DNA of 64,000 nucleotides. Origin: Branchinecta lynchi. Lineage: Eukaryota > Arthropoda > Branchiopoda > Anostraca > Branchinectidae. The number at the start of each line of letters is the position of its first letter. Within the stretch, counting starts at the first letter, position 1. This document shows positions 12,672 to 25,099 of the stretch, one piece after another. The notes beneath the pieces were generated by a model. It made no database searches. It saw nothing but the letters and a program-made list of their open reading frames with translations, and was not told the origin of the DNA. Location of the stretch: positions 11,231,280 to 11,295,279 of the forward strand of contig JAKZAP010000006.1 of assembly GCA_023053575.1 (NCBI GenBank), written 5' to 3'. The translations under genes were made by a program, and so were the position numbers.

Positions 12672-12823
12672 GCCCCCCCCCCCCCGAAACAACATTTTAT
12701 AGGCTTTTCCCTCTGATCTACTTTATTATATTTTACTTATTTGTCCGACCCGCAGGCAAAAAACCCACCCGAAAGGCAACCCCCCCCCCCTCCCCTGAAA
12801 TAAATTCCTGGATATCGGGCCTG
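12672..12823 (+). mobile_element. C-tract hAT MITE remnant
   Basis: Has the conserved centre and the right terminus (ttcctggatatcgggcctg). The left terminus has been lost up to the first C run. Lies inside hAT copy 2. Confidence 0.75.
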
Positions 12824-13066
12824 CCTGTCACGTAATAAAATACAAAAGCATCCAACCACGAACGAAAGCTATCAGACGAGTCTTATGAAAAATCTAGAAT
12901 TATAAATACATCTCTTCAGAACACATTTTACATTAATTTTAGCATTGGTGTTAAAAAGAGGAGAAATCCTGAAAATCATGAGATCATGAGACTGAAAAAT
13001 AAATAGTGAGGTTGGAAACAATAAACATGAGATCCCATGTGAAATGAAGAGCACAGTGCTTCAGCC

Positions 13067-13260
13067 CAAGCTTACTGCGAATCATATTTCACGGTGCACA
13101 ACGGGTAAGACATCCACATTTTATCAGAGCTACATTTCGGCCTTTCTTGGCAAGGGTCATCTTCACGGTCAAGCCGGAGCAAGAGGATTCTTGCCAAGAA
13201 GGGCTGAAATATAGCTCTAATAAAATATAGCTGACTTATCCGTTTTGCACCGTCAAATAT
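13067..13260. mobile_element. Fold-back element split by hAT copy 2
   Basis: Continues ccttcagcc at 11114-11122 across the hAT element: caagcttactgcgaatcata, then an arm with ggcctttcttggcaaggg and an inverted arm with ttgccaagaagggc and cttatccgttttgcacc. Confidence 0.7.
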
Positions 13261-13490
13261 AACTAATGATTCTTCATTAAGTATCTGATTTTGTGAATTT
13301 CTACCCTTAAAAATCCTTGGAGTTAAAGCTGCTGTTGTGATTCAATTTTGGACACAGCTGCTGTTTTTTCTACTCTATTGTGCCGTTGAGAAGGTGGAAA
13401 TTCTTCTGCATTCTTCTTCTTTCCAGTTGAGATGAATACTTGTCGGCGGCATGTCTGGGCGATTTAAAGTTCTGCGCTTCGGTGACAACT

Positions 13491-13660
13491 ATTCCTTCAG
13501 CCCAAGTTGACTGCGAATCATATTTGACACTGCAAAACGGGTATGTCAGCTACATTTTATCACAGCTATATTTCCGACTTTCTTAGCAAGGGTCCTCTTC
13601 GGGCTCAAGCCGCTCAAGCGGGAAAATTAACTTGTGGAAAAACAACTAAAGATTCTTCTT
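13491..13660 (+). mobile_element. Fold-back element, left arm only
   Basis: ttccttcagcccaagttgac followed by the shared gtcagctacattttat, ttcttagcaagggtcctctt and ctcaagccgctcaagc blocks. No inverted right arm follows. Confidence 0.6.
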
Positions 13661-14373
13661 TAAAGATCTGATTTTGTGAATTTCTTCCCGGAAAATTGCT
13701 TGGAGTTAAAGCTGGTGCTGTGATTTCAATTTGGACACCAAGGCCCAGAATGCAATCTTCTTCGCTTCGTTTCTCGTCGGTCGAGTTATTTAGCGGCAAA
13801 CTGGGAAACAACGAAAAATTCCTAAATGTTTGTTAATCAAGTTTTTGGATTTGCAGATACAAGGGAGAGAAAATCTGCCAAATCTCTTTTCGATTGTTTT
13901 CTCATCACGGCTTTCTTGTCTGCAGTCACTTTCTTTTCCAAGTTAAGAAACGTTATCTAGAGCACATCACACATGTTAAATTAGCTCTAAGTTATCCCAC
14001 TAGATGGGGGCATGCACAGGGTATTCGGCCCTGGAAGTCAACGCATATCCCAGTTCTGGATCCACAGGAATCTTTGTTTCACAATGATGAAACATTGAGA
14101 CCAACAAGTGAAGACGTCATTGAAGACGTTGCAGAATATTTAACGTACTGTAGCATAATTTACTTGATAGATAGACACTTCAGTGCGAAAAGGAACTTTC
14201 ACAACATTTGACTGCTGAACTTGTCGCTTTTGTCAGGTGCATCTTAAATAACATAAAGCATGGCAGGCACATTGTAAATATGATTGATTACAAGGCAACA
14301 GTTAGGAAATTACCCGTCATACTAAAACACCAAAAAGCTAAAACTTTATCGGGCATACATTCGTCATTTATTT

Positions 14374-14705
14374 AAGATTTCAACTAACGCTGGCAAAAAG
14401 TTCTTTCAATAACGCTCGGTTCTTGCATTGATGGGGTCATGAACCATAACTCTTTGTACTTTAGCCCAAGGTAATCGATGTTTTGTGTATGGGGCTGGAA
14501 ATAGGTGCTTAAACTGTGGGTGATAATGCAGATTATTTCCAAACTTAGTAGAAGGAGTAAACCTCTAGCTGCTAAGGTTGGGAGGCGGCATTCTTTTGAG
14601 GAGGAGCATTTAAGGCCCTGGCAGTAGATACGTCTAAGGGTCCTGTTCTCGATGGTTTCTAGCTTATCCTCAGGCCGAAGTGCCATATCGAACAAGCCTA
14701 CTCAA
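14374..14705 (-). pseudogene. LINE reverse-transcriptase C-terminal remnant
   Basis: The - strand encodes RPEDKLETIENRTLRRIY, CRLPTL and then, after a frameshift, KFGNNLHYHPQFKHLFP, RLPWAKVQRVMVHDP and NARTERY followed by a stop. Arrangement and wording are those of the C-terminal tail of LINE polyproteins. It is truncated at both ends, with at least one frameshift and one internal stop. Confidence 0.7.
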
Positions 14706-14709
14706 GCAG

Positions 14710-16715
14710 TGGGCGAATAAAAGAAACTTAAGGGTGGAGCAAGAGAGATCGAGAGGGAAGCAAGAGGGAATCGAGCAGAGGGATCAGAATAGGACTTGGA
14801 ATCAGGTCAAACAGAAGCTCTATGGTTGTACTATTGTTGCAGATCAGGACCGGAGCCAGAAATTAGGGGGGGGGGCGAGACGAAGGGGGTTATCGCGGAA
14901 ATCTTGTAAGTTGCATAACATTCTCGAACCTGATTCGGAAGAAGCTTGAAAGCTGGAAAGAAACAGGCTCTAGATTCCCTGTTTATAATTCCTTACTGGA
15001 CCCGGCCAGTACGGGGGGGGGGGGGGAGGGGCGCGGAAATCTTTTGAAATGTATTACTCTCAAACAAGCGGTCCAGTTCGGGTGGAACTTGATAGCTGGC
15101 GAGCTCAAATGTACTTGATGTTCAATTGGTCCAGTTACAGGTCAGGACCAGAGACGGATGCCATTCGGCGTTACGCTGCGTATACACGATTCCGTTTTCC
15201 GACAGGATTTTCTTCCCCTTGGTGAAAAAATGGAAAAATCTGAACTTTTCGTTATGGAACTGATGATGGCGTCGACAATCCTGGCAGGAACTGGTAAGGA
15301 TCCTGATTGGCTTTCCGCAGCATAAATGTAAATGCCCCAGGAAAAGCGCAGCTAGATTGCACTCGCGATTTCGAGTAAAATAAGTGGTCACATGTATAGA
15401 CAAAATTCCATAAAAAGGGGGGTCCAAAGTCACATTTGAGACAATGCCTTTTGAAATTGGGTGGTCCTCTCTCAGACTTCACCAAATCCCTTTTGTAATT
15501 GGGTGGTCCTAACTCACAGTTCGCTTTATAATTTTTAGTGGGTGGTGCTTTCCTGTCCAATTTAGAAATGGTCCCTTTTTTAAGCATGACGTCTCCCTTT
15601 TAGGTCTCTGTGTCCTCCTGGGTATTGGAGGAGTATATGATGTCTTTTTTCGAGAAACTTACGGTCGCGACACTGAGAATTATTCAAAATTGTAATATTC
15701 TAGCTTTACTAGCAAGATCTTTGAGTCGTTCCATTGCACTAATCTTTATATTTCTTCTGGATCTTTCCAAGTCAAGTTTCAAGCAATGATGCCCACATGG
15801 TAAAGATCTTGCGTCTCGTCTTCTCGTCAAAGTTTAAAGCCAGGCTTCACCTTCCAGATTAAAGTGCGAACACACAATCAGGGTTGGGAGCTCCCGGACT
15901 GGAATTCCTGTCCGGAATTTGGCACCATCATCACTTCCATATGGAAAAGTTGAAATTTTTTCAACTTGATGATGAAAGCGCAGGAAATCCGGACCGGAAA
16001 TCCTGATCGTGTGTTCACACTATTACCAGACGTCCGGGGCTTCCGCATAGTCAAGCCAACCCTTCCAGATTTTCATCATAATGATGACATCCAATTTTGC
16101 TGTTCTTCAACATTTCCTAGATGTCCCCTTCGTATTTAAATATTTCTTGTATCCCAGTCACAACTGTCAATCACTTTCCCTTTCCGTCCTAAATTTGCAT
16201 ATTTGTTCTGTCTCTCGAATGGATTGACTCTATGGTACCTTCCAGACATCCGGAATCTGGGGTGTGCAATACCCCCGACTTCCAGACGTTTTTGGCCTGG
16301 CTTTACCTTCCAGATCCATCTCGACAAAAACGGCTGTCTGGAATCCGGAAGAAAAATGCGCAAGCCTCTGCGATGTCCACATGGTGAAGATCGTGCGTCT
16401 CATCTTCTCGTCATAGTTTACCGAGTTGCTGCGCGTTTGGCCTCGCCATCTTGCGCCAAGCCTCTGCGGTTTCTGCGGCGCTACCAGATTCATCGCTGTA
16501 GTTCCAAGGTTTGAGGCTAGACGACTCTGACACATTCAGTTATCGAGTGTTCGGTCGGAACTAGATGGCATGTCTCCTGTACTTGGGTTTGTTTGCGTGC
16601 GACTGGGTACATGCGAGGTGCAACAGCAAACGAGTCGATGGACATCTAGTTCTAAACACGAAACACTGAGCCAAAGCGAAAACGAAACAGCTTGCAGTTC
16701 CTGGATTTATCCACA
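14710..16715. other. Unassigned stretch with short repeats
   Basis: G runs at 14868 and 15014. At 15420-15560 three imperfect units of about 50 bp share ttg.aattgggtggtcct. 15840-16350 shows loosely repeated ccagac-tccgg and tccgga words on both strands. No gene is supported. Confidence 0.55.
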
Positions 16716-16728
16716 ATAGTTGCGATTT

Positions 16729-17209
16729 TGTTCGGCTTTTGCCTTTCCCTTTTCAGCTTTGGCTTTTTATCATTTTTAGGCCTTTTTTAACATTCTCGCG
16801 TTTTCGCAAATTGCCGTTACTACTAAGGACTTTTCACTTTTCTCGGATGAAAACGCTATTTTGACAAATGCCGTTTTATTTGTATTTTACATGCACTTCA
16901 AATTTTTCATCTTTAAGATCCGAGACAGTCTCGAAATACTGATTTTCACCTTGAATCGAAGTCTTCTTTTATTGGATTTTAGGATAAACTGGCTAAAGTA
17001 GCGTGGCGAAAAGCCAAAAGGAGAGCGTAACTTGGTCACCTACCAAGTTTGCCTTTTGCAAAAAGCCGAGGGAAAAGGCGAAAGTCGGCGTTTGCCTTTT
17101 TGACAAAAACGGGAAATTGTCAAACAGTGCTTAGGACCATTTGACGAAAACGTAAAAAAAAGTAAAAAGCCGTCGAAAAGGCGAGTGAAAAGTCGAACAA
17201 AAGCGCAAC
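16729..17209. mobile_element. TA-target MITE with GTTGCG ends
   Basis: Ends gttgcgattttgttcggctttt and (in reverse complement) gttgcgcttttgttcgactttt, flanked by TA on both sides. The interior repeats gccttttgac- and cgaaaaggcg-type words on both strands, giving an extended imperfect palindrome. Confidence 0.7.
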
Positions 17210-17214
17210 TAATA

Positions 17215-20200
17215 TCTACTTTTGAGATAGGAATAGATCTGTCAGAAATAGTATATTAGTACGAATGCGTTCAGAACACGATTCAGGTAAAAATAGATGC
17301 ATAAGGTAATATTCCTTTTTAAAACCTATTTTCCTCTGTGTTAGTTATGGTTGGAATTTTTCTGTTTGAAACAAGAATGGTACTAAATTCAATAAGTATT
17401 AAAAAAAGCCTACAGTGAATTATTTTGCGTATTGACAAAAAAGTAAGAATTATTAGTAGAGGAAATGGCGTAAACAAAATTACAGTTAACTAATTGAGCT
17501 GAAACTGAAATGAAGAATGAAGAATGACTAAAGTAACTTTTTATTTTTAAGAGTATGTGACGTTCTAAAGGTTCACAAAACAAAAATTAACAAAACATGA
17601 CTGTTTCATGAAATGGAATAAAGAAATGAAAAACTCTAGTCGCTTCTTTCAGCTTCAATTTGTCCTTCGACATTTCTTGAGGGGCATATGACTAAGAAAA
17701 AACTCAACACTGGAGCCTTGCTAGTTGAAAAAAGTCCAAACAATTTTTGAAAAGAAAAAAAAAACACTTTGAAAAGCGGCCACAATCACAACGAATAAGG
17801 CTCCGACTTGGGGTTCGACTCTGACGAGTTTCTTCATCTTTCTATATATTTCTTGAATTCAGTCTGAGCTCTGTCACTAGTTCGATTAGCTTCGATCCCC
17901 ATTCTCTCGTGAGAAAAAATCCCCTCAGATGGTCAAGCAGATCGACGGAAAACAACTCAGTGATTCTGTTTGTTCCTTTTTGTTCCTCATCTTATTTCAC
18001 GGACACGTGAACCCGACAACACTTTAATGCTTTTTTCCAGCCATAAATCCCGGCCTTTGATGGCCTGTTACGCGGCAGAAGAGAACGAACCACTCTCCGG
18101 TCCTGACCGATATCATCGCCCAATTCCATTATTGTCCGGGAGCAGAGGTTTTACGAGGTCGGCCATCATTTTCAACAGTGGGAGTTATGCCGACCCGCTT
18201 TGGGGGGAACAGATGGATCTTATAGCAAGATATGTACTGACTGAAATATGGTTAGTGCTGGAGGGGGTATGTTCGTGATCTTTGAGCGAAGTATACATTG
18301 ATCATAAAGGTGTCATGTTATGGATTTATCATGTTCGTAATCAAAGCAAAAGTGAGAGAAAGTTTATTCGGAAATATAATACTGAGGGTGCAATTATCAC
18401 AGCTATATAACCCTTAAGCTTCCAGTGCAAAAAATGACATTGAAACTGAAAATATTTTGAAGTCATGACATACTGATATTTCGACTCAAAGCCTTTATAT
18501 TACTGGCTAATTTTATTGTTTTATTTATTAATTTATATAAATCAGCAGAAGCCATATCGACATTCTTTAAAACACTCAAACGTACGAACAAAAATAAACC
18601 CTGGACAGTAGAATGAACGAATTAAAGCTCATCGTTGATGATTTTGACGATTGAATACACTCATGAAAGTAAATTAAAATTCCAGCGTCACCGACCTGCA
18701 TCTACCTAGAAAGGAAAGGGCTACGTACTTAAAGGAACAGAAAACTTGACTCAAACTTGACTCCGGGAGCTAGCTGACATACCAAGAATGTACCCTGAGT
18801 CGATATTGAGAGTAAGAAAAATTCTCCTTACGACCATTGCCGTTTCCAGGCAGTTTCCAAGAATTCGACTTTTGAGTTAGTAGAAAAAAAAGCAAAAGGA
18901 TAGTGTGCCGGGAGTAGGAATCGAACGCACGACCTCTTGACTACTGTCCCGATGCTATGGCAGAAACACGGCCAAAGGCGAACTTTTACAGTGCATAAGT
19001 GCACAATAACAGTGCATAAGGGGCAAGGGCCTGCCAGCTAGCTTTGGCAACACTAAAGAGGGGTTTCGAGATAACAAAGAAGGGGGGTCCTGTCGACAAT
19101 AAGTCCCTGTATCTTTATCTAAGCCCCCCAGGTCGGTTTGATGGCCGAAAGTTGCGTAGTCAAGTGTTCTGTACCTTTAAGAGTAGAACAACCTGAAGGA
19201 GTGGATGTCTGTGCGGTTACCTCGGTGTTAATAAGGGTTAACTTCCGACATTGAGGTAGATGTCGGAAAATAACATCAAGACGGCTATATAGAATAACCT
19301 ATCCGAGCCGAAGGAGAGGTAGGTTCTGAAATATATCTAACGATCGCAGCGAGGTTAATATTTTTTAATGACCATCGAGCTCTTTATTGCGATATCAACC
19401 GAGATGGAGGTATGTTAACAGTTATAACTATTTCAAACAGAACCATCAACAGTAAACCATTAACAGAACTTTAACCATGCAGATCACTCCAAGTCTCTAA
19501 TGGAGATAGTGTTAGAATCGTCACCCAAAAAGGTGGAGGTCGACATGACTTAATATCAACTCCAGAGAGGTTGATGAAGAGGTTGATGTTAAGATTATCG
19601 TCGTATAACTGACTGTGAGTAATAGGATGATGCGCATTACATACCTGTTAAAGAAAAGTTATTGGCGCGTTTAGGGAAGGACACAATTGTATGATATCAC
19701 GGAGCTGAGCTGGTTTAGGCATTTTTTGTGTGGCCCTATTTAAGCATACAGGAGATCGATAAGAAATCATCCTACTAAATCTGATTGGTGGATGAAAATA
19801 GAACACGGAAAGAAAATGCGTTTCGCCACCTTTGCGGCTCGTACTTATCCCACCGCAATGGCGGATTGCGGCAAACCACCCATTCGTGTTAACGCTTCAT
19901 TTTCCCATCTTATTTGAAGAATTAATTCGGGTTTTCAGGGCTATAATCAGCCCGTTTGCGGTTAATTTCAGCGGCGCCACCAAGTGAACTAAAACCGATA
20001 ATGAGATAACAAACCCAGATCAGCAAGGAACTGGGCGTAAACGCCTGGCTGTTGCGAGACATTGTTTCTTTTACGCTTTTTTCTTGATGTCGTTTGTTTC
20101 TCATGGTGTCACACGTACTTGGGCAGGGCCAGAAAAAACGACAATTCAACTTTGAACGAAATCCTCTCGGTTTATCGTGATACCAGCAACGGTTTCCTCT

Positions 20201-20235
20201 ATATTTATGGGTGGGGGAGGAGGTTTCAAATGAAG
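17215..20235. other. Unassigned stretch
   Basis: Only the tRNA-like sequence at 18896 was recognised. 19190-19620 repeats gaggtt and gttaac words at irregular spacing. The open frame at 17970-18278 has no recognisable motif. Confidence 0.5.
18896..18965 (-). pseudogene. Degenerate tRNA-like sequence (possible SINE head)
   Basis: On the - strand, ggtcgtgcgttcgattcc matches the T-arm/B-box consensus and is followed by tactcccggcac. There is no matching acceptor or D-arm upstream and the T stem pairs poorly. A true tRNA is unlikely. Confidence 0.4.
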
Positions 20236-20239
20236 AGGA

Positions 20240-21408
20240 TGGAAAATGTTTTTAAGCTGAATCCGATAGTCCGTGTAGAGGTAAGGAGACACACTGAATC
20301 CATGTATGGAACTTATTTTCTCTTGACAAGTTGTCCGTGCGGAATCCAGCCAAAATTGGAAAATGTCTTAAAAATAAAAATACTATTCTGAAGCCAATTA
20401 CAGCTTCGTTGTAGGGATACAAGTACTTGCTGAATCAATATTTGAACTTCATTCTTGCTGGACAAGTGTTTGCCTGGAATCTGGCCAAAACCGGAAATTT
20501 GGTACAAGTAAAAGTTCAGAAAAGTTTGTTCGGAAGGCCATAAAAGCTTCGACTTAGGGATAAGAATACAGGCTAAATATGTTTGTGGAATTTTGTCTGA
20601 ATATGGTTAGTGTCAGGTTAGAGTATCGAACTAGGGTATCTTCACTTTGTATTCCTGCCGGACGATATTGGGCCGGAATCCCGCAAAAAAAGGAATTTAG
20701 ACAGTACGCATTTGTTGATACGGTCGTTTAGAGTGTCGAGAATGGGATAAGCTGACGTGATGAATCGATCTGTCTTTTCTTCCCTGCTTCATCTATACCA
20801 CGGACGGAATTCGGTAGAAAACGCAAATTTATATAGGCATCGTGTCATGTCTTAATCGAATATTTTCAATTTCGACCTAAGGGTATATGAAGGCATAGGA
20901 AATCGATCTTCCGGTTTCGTTTTCCTTTCAAGTCAATCGTTCGGCCAGACCCTTTTGAATTCAATAAAATGGAAAATCTTTAGTCCTAATAATATCTTTG
21001 TCCAGTTGTTCATATTTAGTTAATATAGTGATAATAAGACGACTCATCCATCTATCTACTTGACTTTCCTACCCGGTAAATAGTACGACAAGAATTTGAT
21101 GTAATCAGGTCATTTCGGAAAGAACAACGTCCTCTGATAAAACTTATAAGGTGGTGGATTTCAAAATAAAGAAGAGTTGGAATTAGGGTGTTCCCCCAGT
21201 CGTCAAATTGCATTGAAATTTGAGTCGTAATCTGACCTGGACGGGAAATTAAAGGCAGAACCTGACGGATCTAGTTGAAGGGTTACGGGGACAAACAATG
21301 TGTTTTCGTAATCACGGGAAGACGGAAAGTCCACAAGACCCGATTATTTGGATGAAGCAGTACAGTAAACATCACCCATTGGGATTCCATCGAAATCTTT
21401 GGTCTTCT
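20240..21408 (-). mobile_element. Diverged tandem-core repeat element
   Basis: Minus orientation. The left-end block in reverse, ttgggattccatcgaaatc..ggtctt, is at 21378-21406. Units with ttggccggaatcc-type cores precede it. The other terminal block was not found, so this is an older or truncated copy. Confidence 0.6.
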
Positions 21409-22087
21409 AATGCTGGGCAGCCTTTTGATTATTGATTAATGGCTCATTTTAAAAGTGCCGGCAGATGATCAAGCTTTTCCTTCAGAATTTGCTGCACTTC
21501 CAAGTTAAAAGTTAATAGTTGGGGTTCAGTATATTTGTACAGAAAACACTTACAGGACCTGTCGGGCAGAGGTATCATTTCGCTGAAACCTAAGGGGTGG
21601 CAGCGGTGGCGTAAGTGATTGGGCGCGGGGTGGATACCCAAAATGTACTTGTCGGAAATACAGCTCAGCTGAAGAGACACACGGTTTAGAAGCAATAAAC
21701 AAGAAACGTACAGCACCACAGCTGCAAAACTAAACCAATTTCAAGAAACCAGTTTGTGAAAGGTAAAGGTCATGCATAATAACAGGAAGTCGCTGGGGAG
21801 CTAAGCCCCCGCAGCAGCTTCTAACGACTGTGTAGTTTTGGATTTTGGATTTGCATGTTTTCTAAAAAAAATTAACTACTTCACGAACAGATTTTAGGTT
21901 TTAAAAGGGCCCATCCCTAAAACTGTAACCCCAAATAGAGCGTCCGCAGGCTAAAATTTGGAAATTCCGTATGATCAAAGTTTCTTTCGGATCACAAATC
22001 AAAGCAAGGGTCACTTAAGGTTTAAAACATTTCTTACCGTTTTAAAAAATAAACAAGTTGGGGTTGGGTGGAAAAGGCACTGTTTGC

Positions 22088-22157
22088 TGACCCTCTAGTG
22101 TAGATCTAGTATAGACCCTCTAGTATGACCCTCTAGTATGACCCCCCTAGTATAGCT
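22088..22157. repeat. Short tandem repeat with ccctctagtat units
   Basis: Four or five imperfect copies of gaccctctagtatgac-like units of about 13-18 bp. Confidence 0.7.
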
Positions 22158-22254
22158 CTGCTCGTGGCTGAGCCATTCTTTGCTTAAATTCGTTCGGAGA
22201 GAACTAGAGCAATCGGAGGTCGAAGGGGTTGGTATAATATGTTATTGAACCTTA

Positions 22255-23225
22255 GTAAGGGTTGATATAGATTAGGGGGTGCTAGGATGATGAAACTTGG
22301 CAGGCGTATCAGGAACCCGACCAAACCAACCTGGAAATAATCAGTTTCTCGATCCGACCATCTGGGGGGGGGGAGGGAGTGTAGGATGGGGGAATCCGGA
22401 AAATTGAGGGGTGTGTAACTTCCGAACGGGTGATCGGATTGAAATGAAACTTAATACCTGAATACATGACATATCTCTGATGTTCCATTTGAAGTCGGAA
22501 CTGGACTCGACTGCTATGGAAGAGTTGGGGGGGGGGGAGACCGGAAATCCCGAGAAACGGTTAGAATGGAGTGATCGGAGTGAAACTTACTGGGAATAAC
22601 AAGCATCTGCTCCAGATAAATCGTTTACACATTTGGACTGGATCCGGACACTTTGGGGAAGGGGGTGGAGGGGTGTTTCCCGGAATCCTGATGATGGCGG
22701 TTCTGGGGATTTTCATGACGAAACTTGGGAGGCGTATCGGATACGCCTCCCAAATAAGGATGTAAAAAACTGACTTGTAAATAGGGATGGAACTTTGTGG
22801 GAATAACTAACAGACGCTCCGGATAAATCCTTTACGGAACCGGATTGGCTCCGGCGACTGTGGGGGAAGTGAAAGGGGGAGTCCGGAATTCCGGTGATCG
22901 CTAGTATAGGTACTTCCAGGTGTGCTAGGACGATGAAACTTGGCTGGAATATTAGAAATTCGACAAGATTGGCTTAGAAATTGCCACTTTCCAAATCCGA
23001 CCATTCCTTAAAGTACCAATCATGACCGCAAATTAAGAAAAATACTTTTAAGCAAAATATGCATTTTCATGATCCCCGTGAGCCAATTACCATTTTTGCC
23101 TCAAGGGTTTTGCTTACAAATGAGGTTCTAGCTCCCTTAAAGTGTGCATCTTCACCGCAAGGTCGAAAAGTAGTTTTTATCAAACGATACCTTCTAGCTA
23201 CTAGCAGGCGAAACCCTAGACGAAG
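22255..23225 (+). mobile_element. TIR element with ATGGC.CTTGCA ends, partial copy
   Basis: Repeats of gatgaaacttgg-gcgtatc and gggaatccggaa, then tcatgatcc-type units matching 61990-62110. Both terminal inverted repeats are missing. Confidence 0.6.
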
Positions 23226-23685
23226 GAGAGGTCCGTCTCCTCGAAACGGGAGATTACGCAGCAACAACTCAAAGAAGAAACGTGCTTGATATAAATGTTG
23301 AAACCATATTGAAGACCATTGAACCGCCCAACGAAGAAGACGAGTTCTAGAAATGTCTTTTACAGTACTTTTTATTTACTAGTGTATAAGAAAATAATAT
23401 TCGACTCTGTAAAAAACTCCCAAACAAAAGACTCCCGCCAACATTTTGCCTATTCTTGCAAGTGCCATATGATCTTTCAGCTCTTGTTTCGATACGTCGC
23501 ACTTCCTATGTAATGTTTATCCACCCCAACAGAGTTGAAATAATTCTTGCATTGTTCCGTTTGGAGTTATTAGGAACACACTTATGGATGTTCATTGGAC
23601 AGAAATACTGGTTATGCACGTTTTTCGATGTTGCTCGAAAGAACCAAGGGGGCGAGTGAGGCTAACAGGAACTGTTATAAGCTCA

Positions 23686-24270
23686 TATGGCTCTTGCAAG
23701 GGTAGCTAAAATGTATATAGGTAAGGTTAGAACTGTTGAGGTCGGATGGCTCTTCTGACCCCCCCCCCTCCTCCAGCTCTCGCGAAGGATATGACATTTC
23801 TCTATGCCAAGATCCTTCCCGATCTCTCCGCGCCAAGTGCCACAAGGTGAGGTCCGTAATATGTAGGCGTTGCCAGTTATCAAGTTCCATTCGAATCGGA
23901 TCATTGGTTCAAGAGTCCGGCTCGGTGCCTCCCTCCAATTCCCCCCCCCTCATAGTTGCTGAATCCGATCCAGACTTGAATTGGCACATCCGGAACCTGT
24001 GTCTTACAAATTGTCAAGTTTCACTTAGATCCGATCACCTGTTTGAGAGTTATGCACGCCTCAAGGTTCCGGATCCCCCTCCCTCCACTCCCTCTGGATG
24101 GTCGGATTCGGGTAATGACTATAAGTCAATCGGTTCAGGTCCCTAATTTGTCTGACAAGTTTCATCGTCCTATCCCATCTGGTAGTATACTAATTCGTCA
24201 CCACCGGACTGACGGACGAAAAAGTGATCGATATATGACACTATAGCCGAAGGCTGCAAATGCCGTAAAA
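23686..24270 (-). mobile_element. TIR element with ATGGC.CTTGCA ends, internally deleted copy
   Basis: Starts atatggctcttgcaagggt and ends with aaaaagtgatcgatatatga and gctgcaaatgccg, the reverse of the left block at 61027. It faces the partial copy at 22255-23225. Confidence 0.6.
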
Positions 24271-24377
24271 ACAGCTGGACGGGTTTGAAATTTCTTGATT
24301 TTTTTTTGTTCAAAGCAGTGAAGTTTAACTATAAGAAACAGCAACTGCATCTACTGCGACTTGTACTTAAATTTTGT

Positions 24378-24850
24378 TTTAAGTTTTAACCGAACATGGC
24401 TGAGACTGACAGTGTAGTTACACTTCACATTACTTACTTAAACAGGTCTGAAAACCCGATAAAAAAAAGCGTTACTTCATTTGTCCGCTATCCACAGATG
24501 ATCGACTTCATAAAATGAACTTATTCTGTCCGATTTCTGGTGCCTCTATGTGCTTCGTCCCTCTATGCTTGAAATGTATAGCAACTACAAAGGTAAGCCA
24601 TTGCCGAAAAAAACAGTCATAACAAAAATACATGTCTTATCAGCTAGCTTAGCTTCCGTAACACATGGAAATGTAGGCTTTTGTTGAAAATCGATAAATG
24701 TTGGGTTGTCGTGCAAGCAGCGCACATTTTGGATAGTATTGCCAGAGCCCCAGGTGACAAAATACAAAATTCCTTAAATGAGACAGAATAACTCAGTATA
24801 TTAAAATATCAGAAGTAAACATAAGCTGCCATTTCAGTTAAACTTTAAAC
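24378..24850. mobile_element. Dispersed TIR family (TTTTAACCG ends), copy 1
   Basis: Left ttaagttttaaccgaa, right atttcagttaaactttaa. Shares internal blocks with 46571-47030 and 52600-53232 (ttactta, gaaaacccgat, gcgttactt, tccgctat). Confidence 0.6.
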
Positions 24851-24962
24851 AGATTAGTTTAGATTGAGGATGCTGAAAATGTTATTTTGTTTTGTATTAC
24901 ATGTTATCTTTGTCGCATAGCCTTTCGGCCAAAAAATGTTTTTTGTTATTATATTATTCTTA

Positions 24963-25070
24963 TTTGACTGTACAAAACGGGTAAGTCAGCTACATTTTAT
25001 TAGAGCTATATAATTTTTTTAAATATAGCTCTAATAAAATGTAGCTGACCTATCCGTTTTGTACCGTCAA
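24963..25070. mobile_element. Minimal fold-back element
   Basis: Two arms of about 48 bp (ttgactgtacaaaacgggta.. and ..tatccgttttgtaccgtcaa), a few mismatches, and a T/A-rich loop. The arm is the outer block of the family without the cttcttggcaag block; the flank at 25080 keeps gtcagcttgggct. Confidence 0.8.
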
Positions 25071-25099
25071 GTGTGATTAGCAGTCAGCTTGGGCTAAAG

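Larger units (their letters stand above)
11123..13058. mobile_element. Non-autonomous hAT element, copy 2, with nested insertions
   Basis: Homologous to copy 1 at both ends and in the middle (for example aaatacaaaagcatccaacca). Perfect 8-bp duplication cttcagcc at 11115-11122 and 13059-13066, which lies in fold-back sequence. It contains a tandem-core element (11559-12559) and a C-tract MITE remnant (12672-12823). Confidence 0.88.

Noticed and set aside
17970..18278. 102-codon open frame as a possible exon
   Set aside because: No recognisable domain, and no flanking splice signals tied to another coding segment.
18896..18965. Functional tRNA gene on the - strand
   Set aside because: The T-arm motif is present but acceptor and D-arm pairing are missing, so it was listed only as a degenerate tRNA-like sequence.
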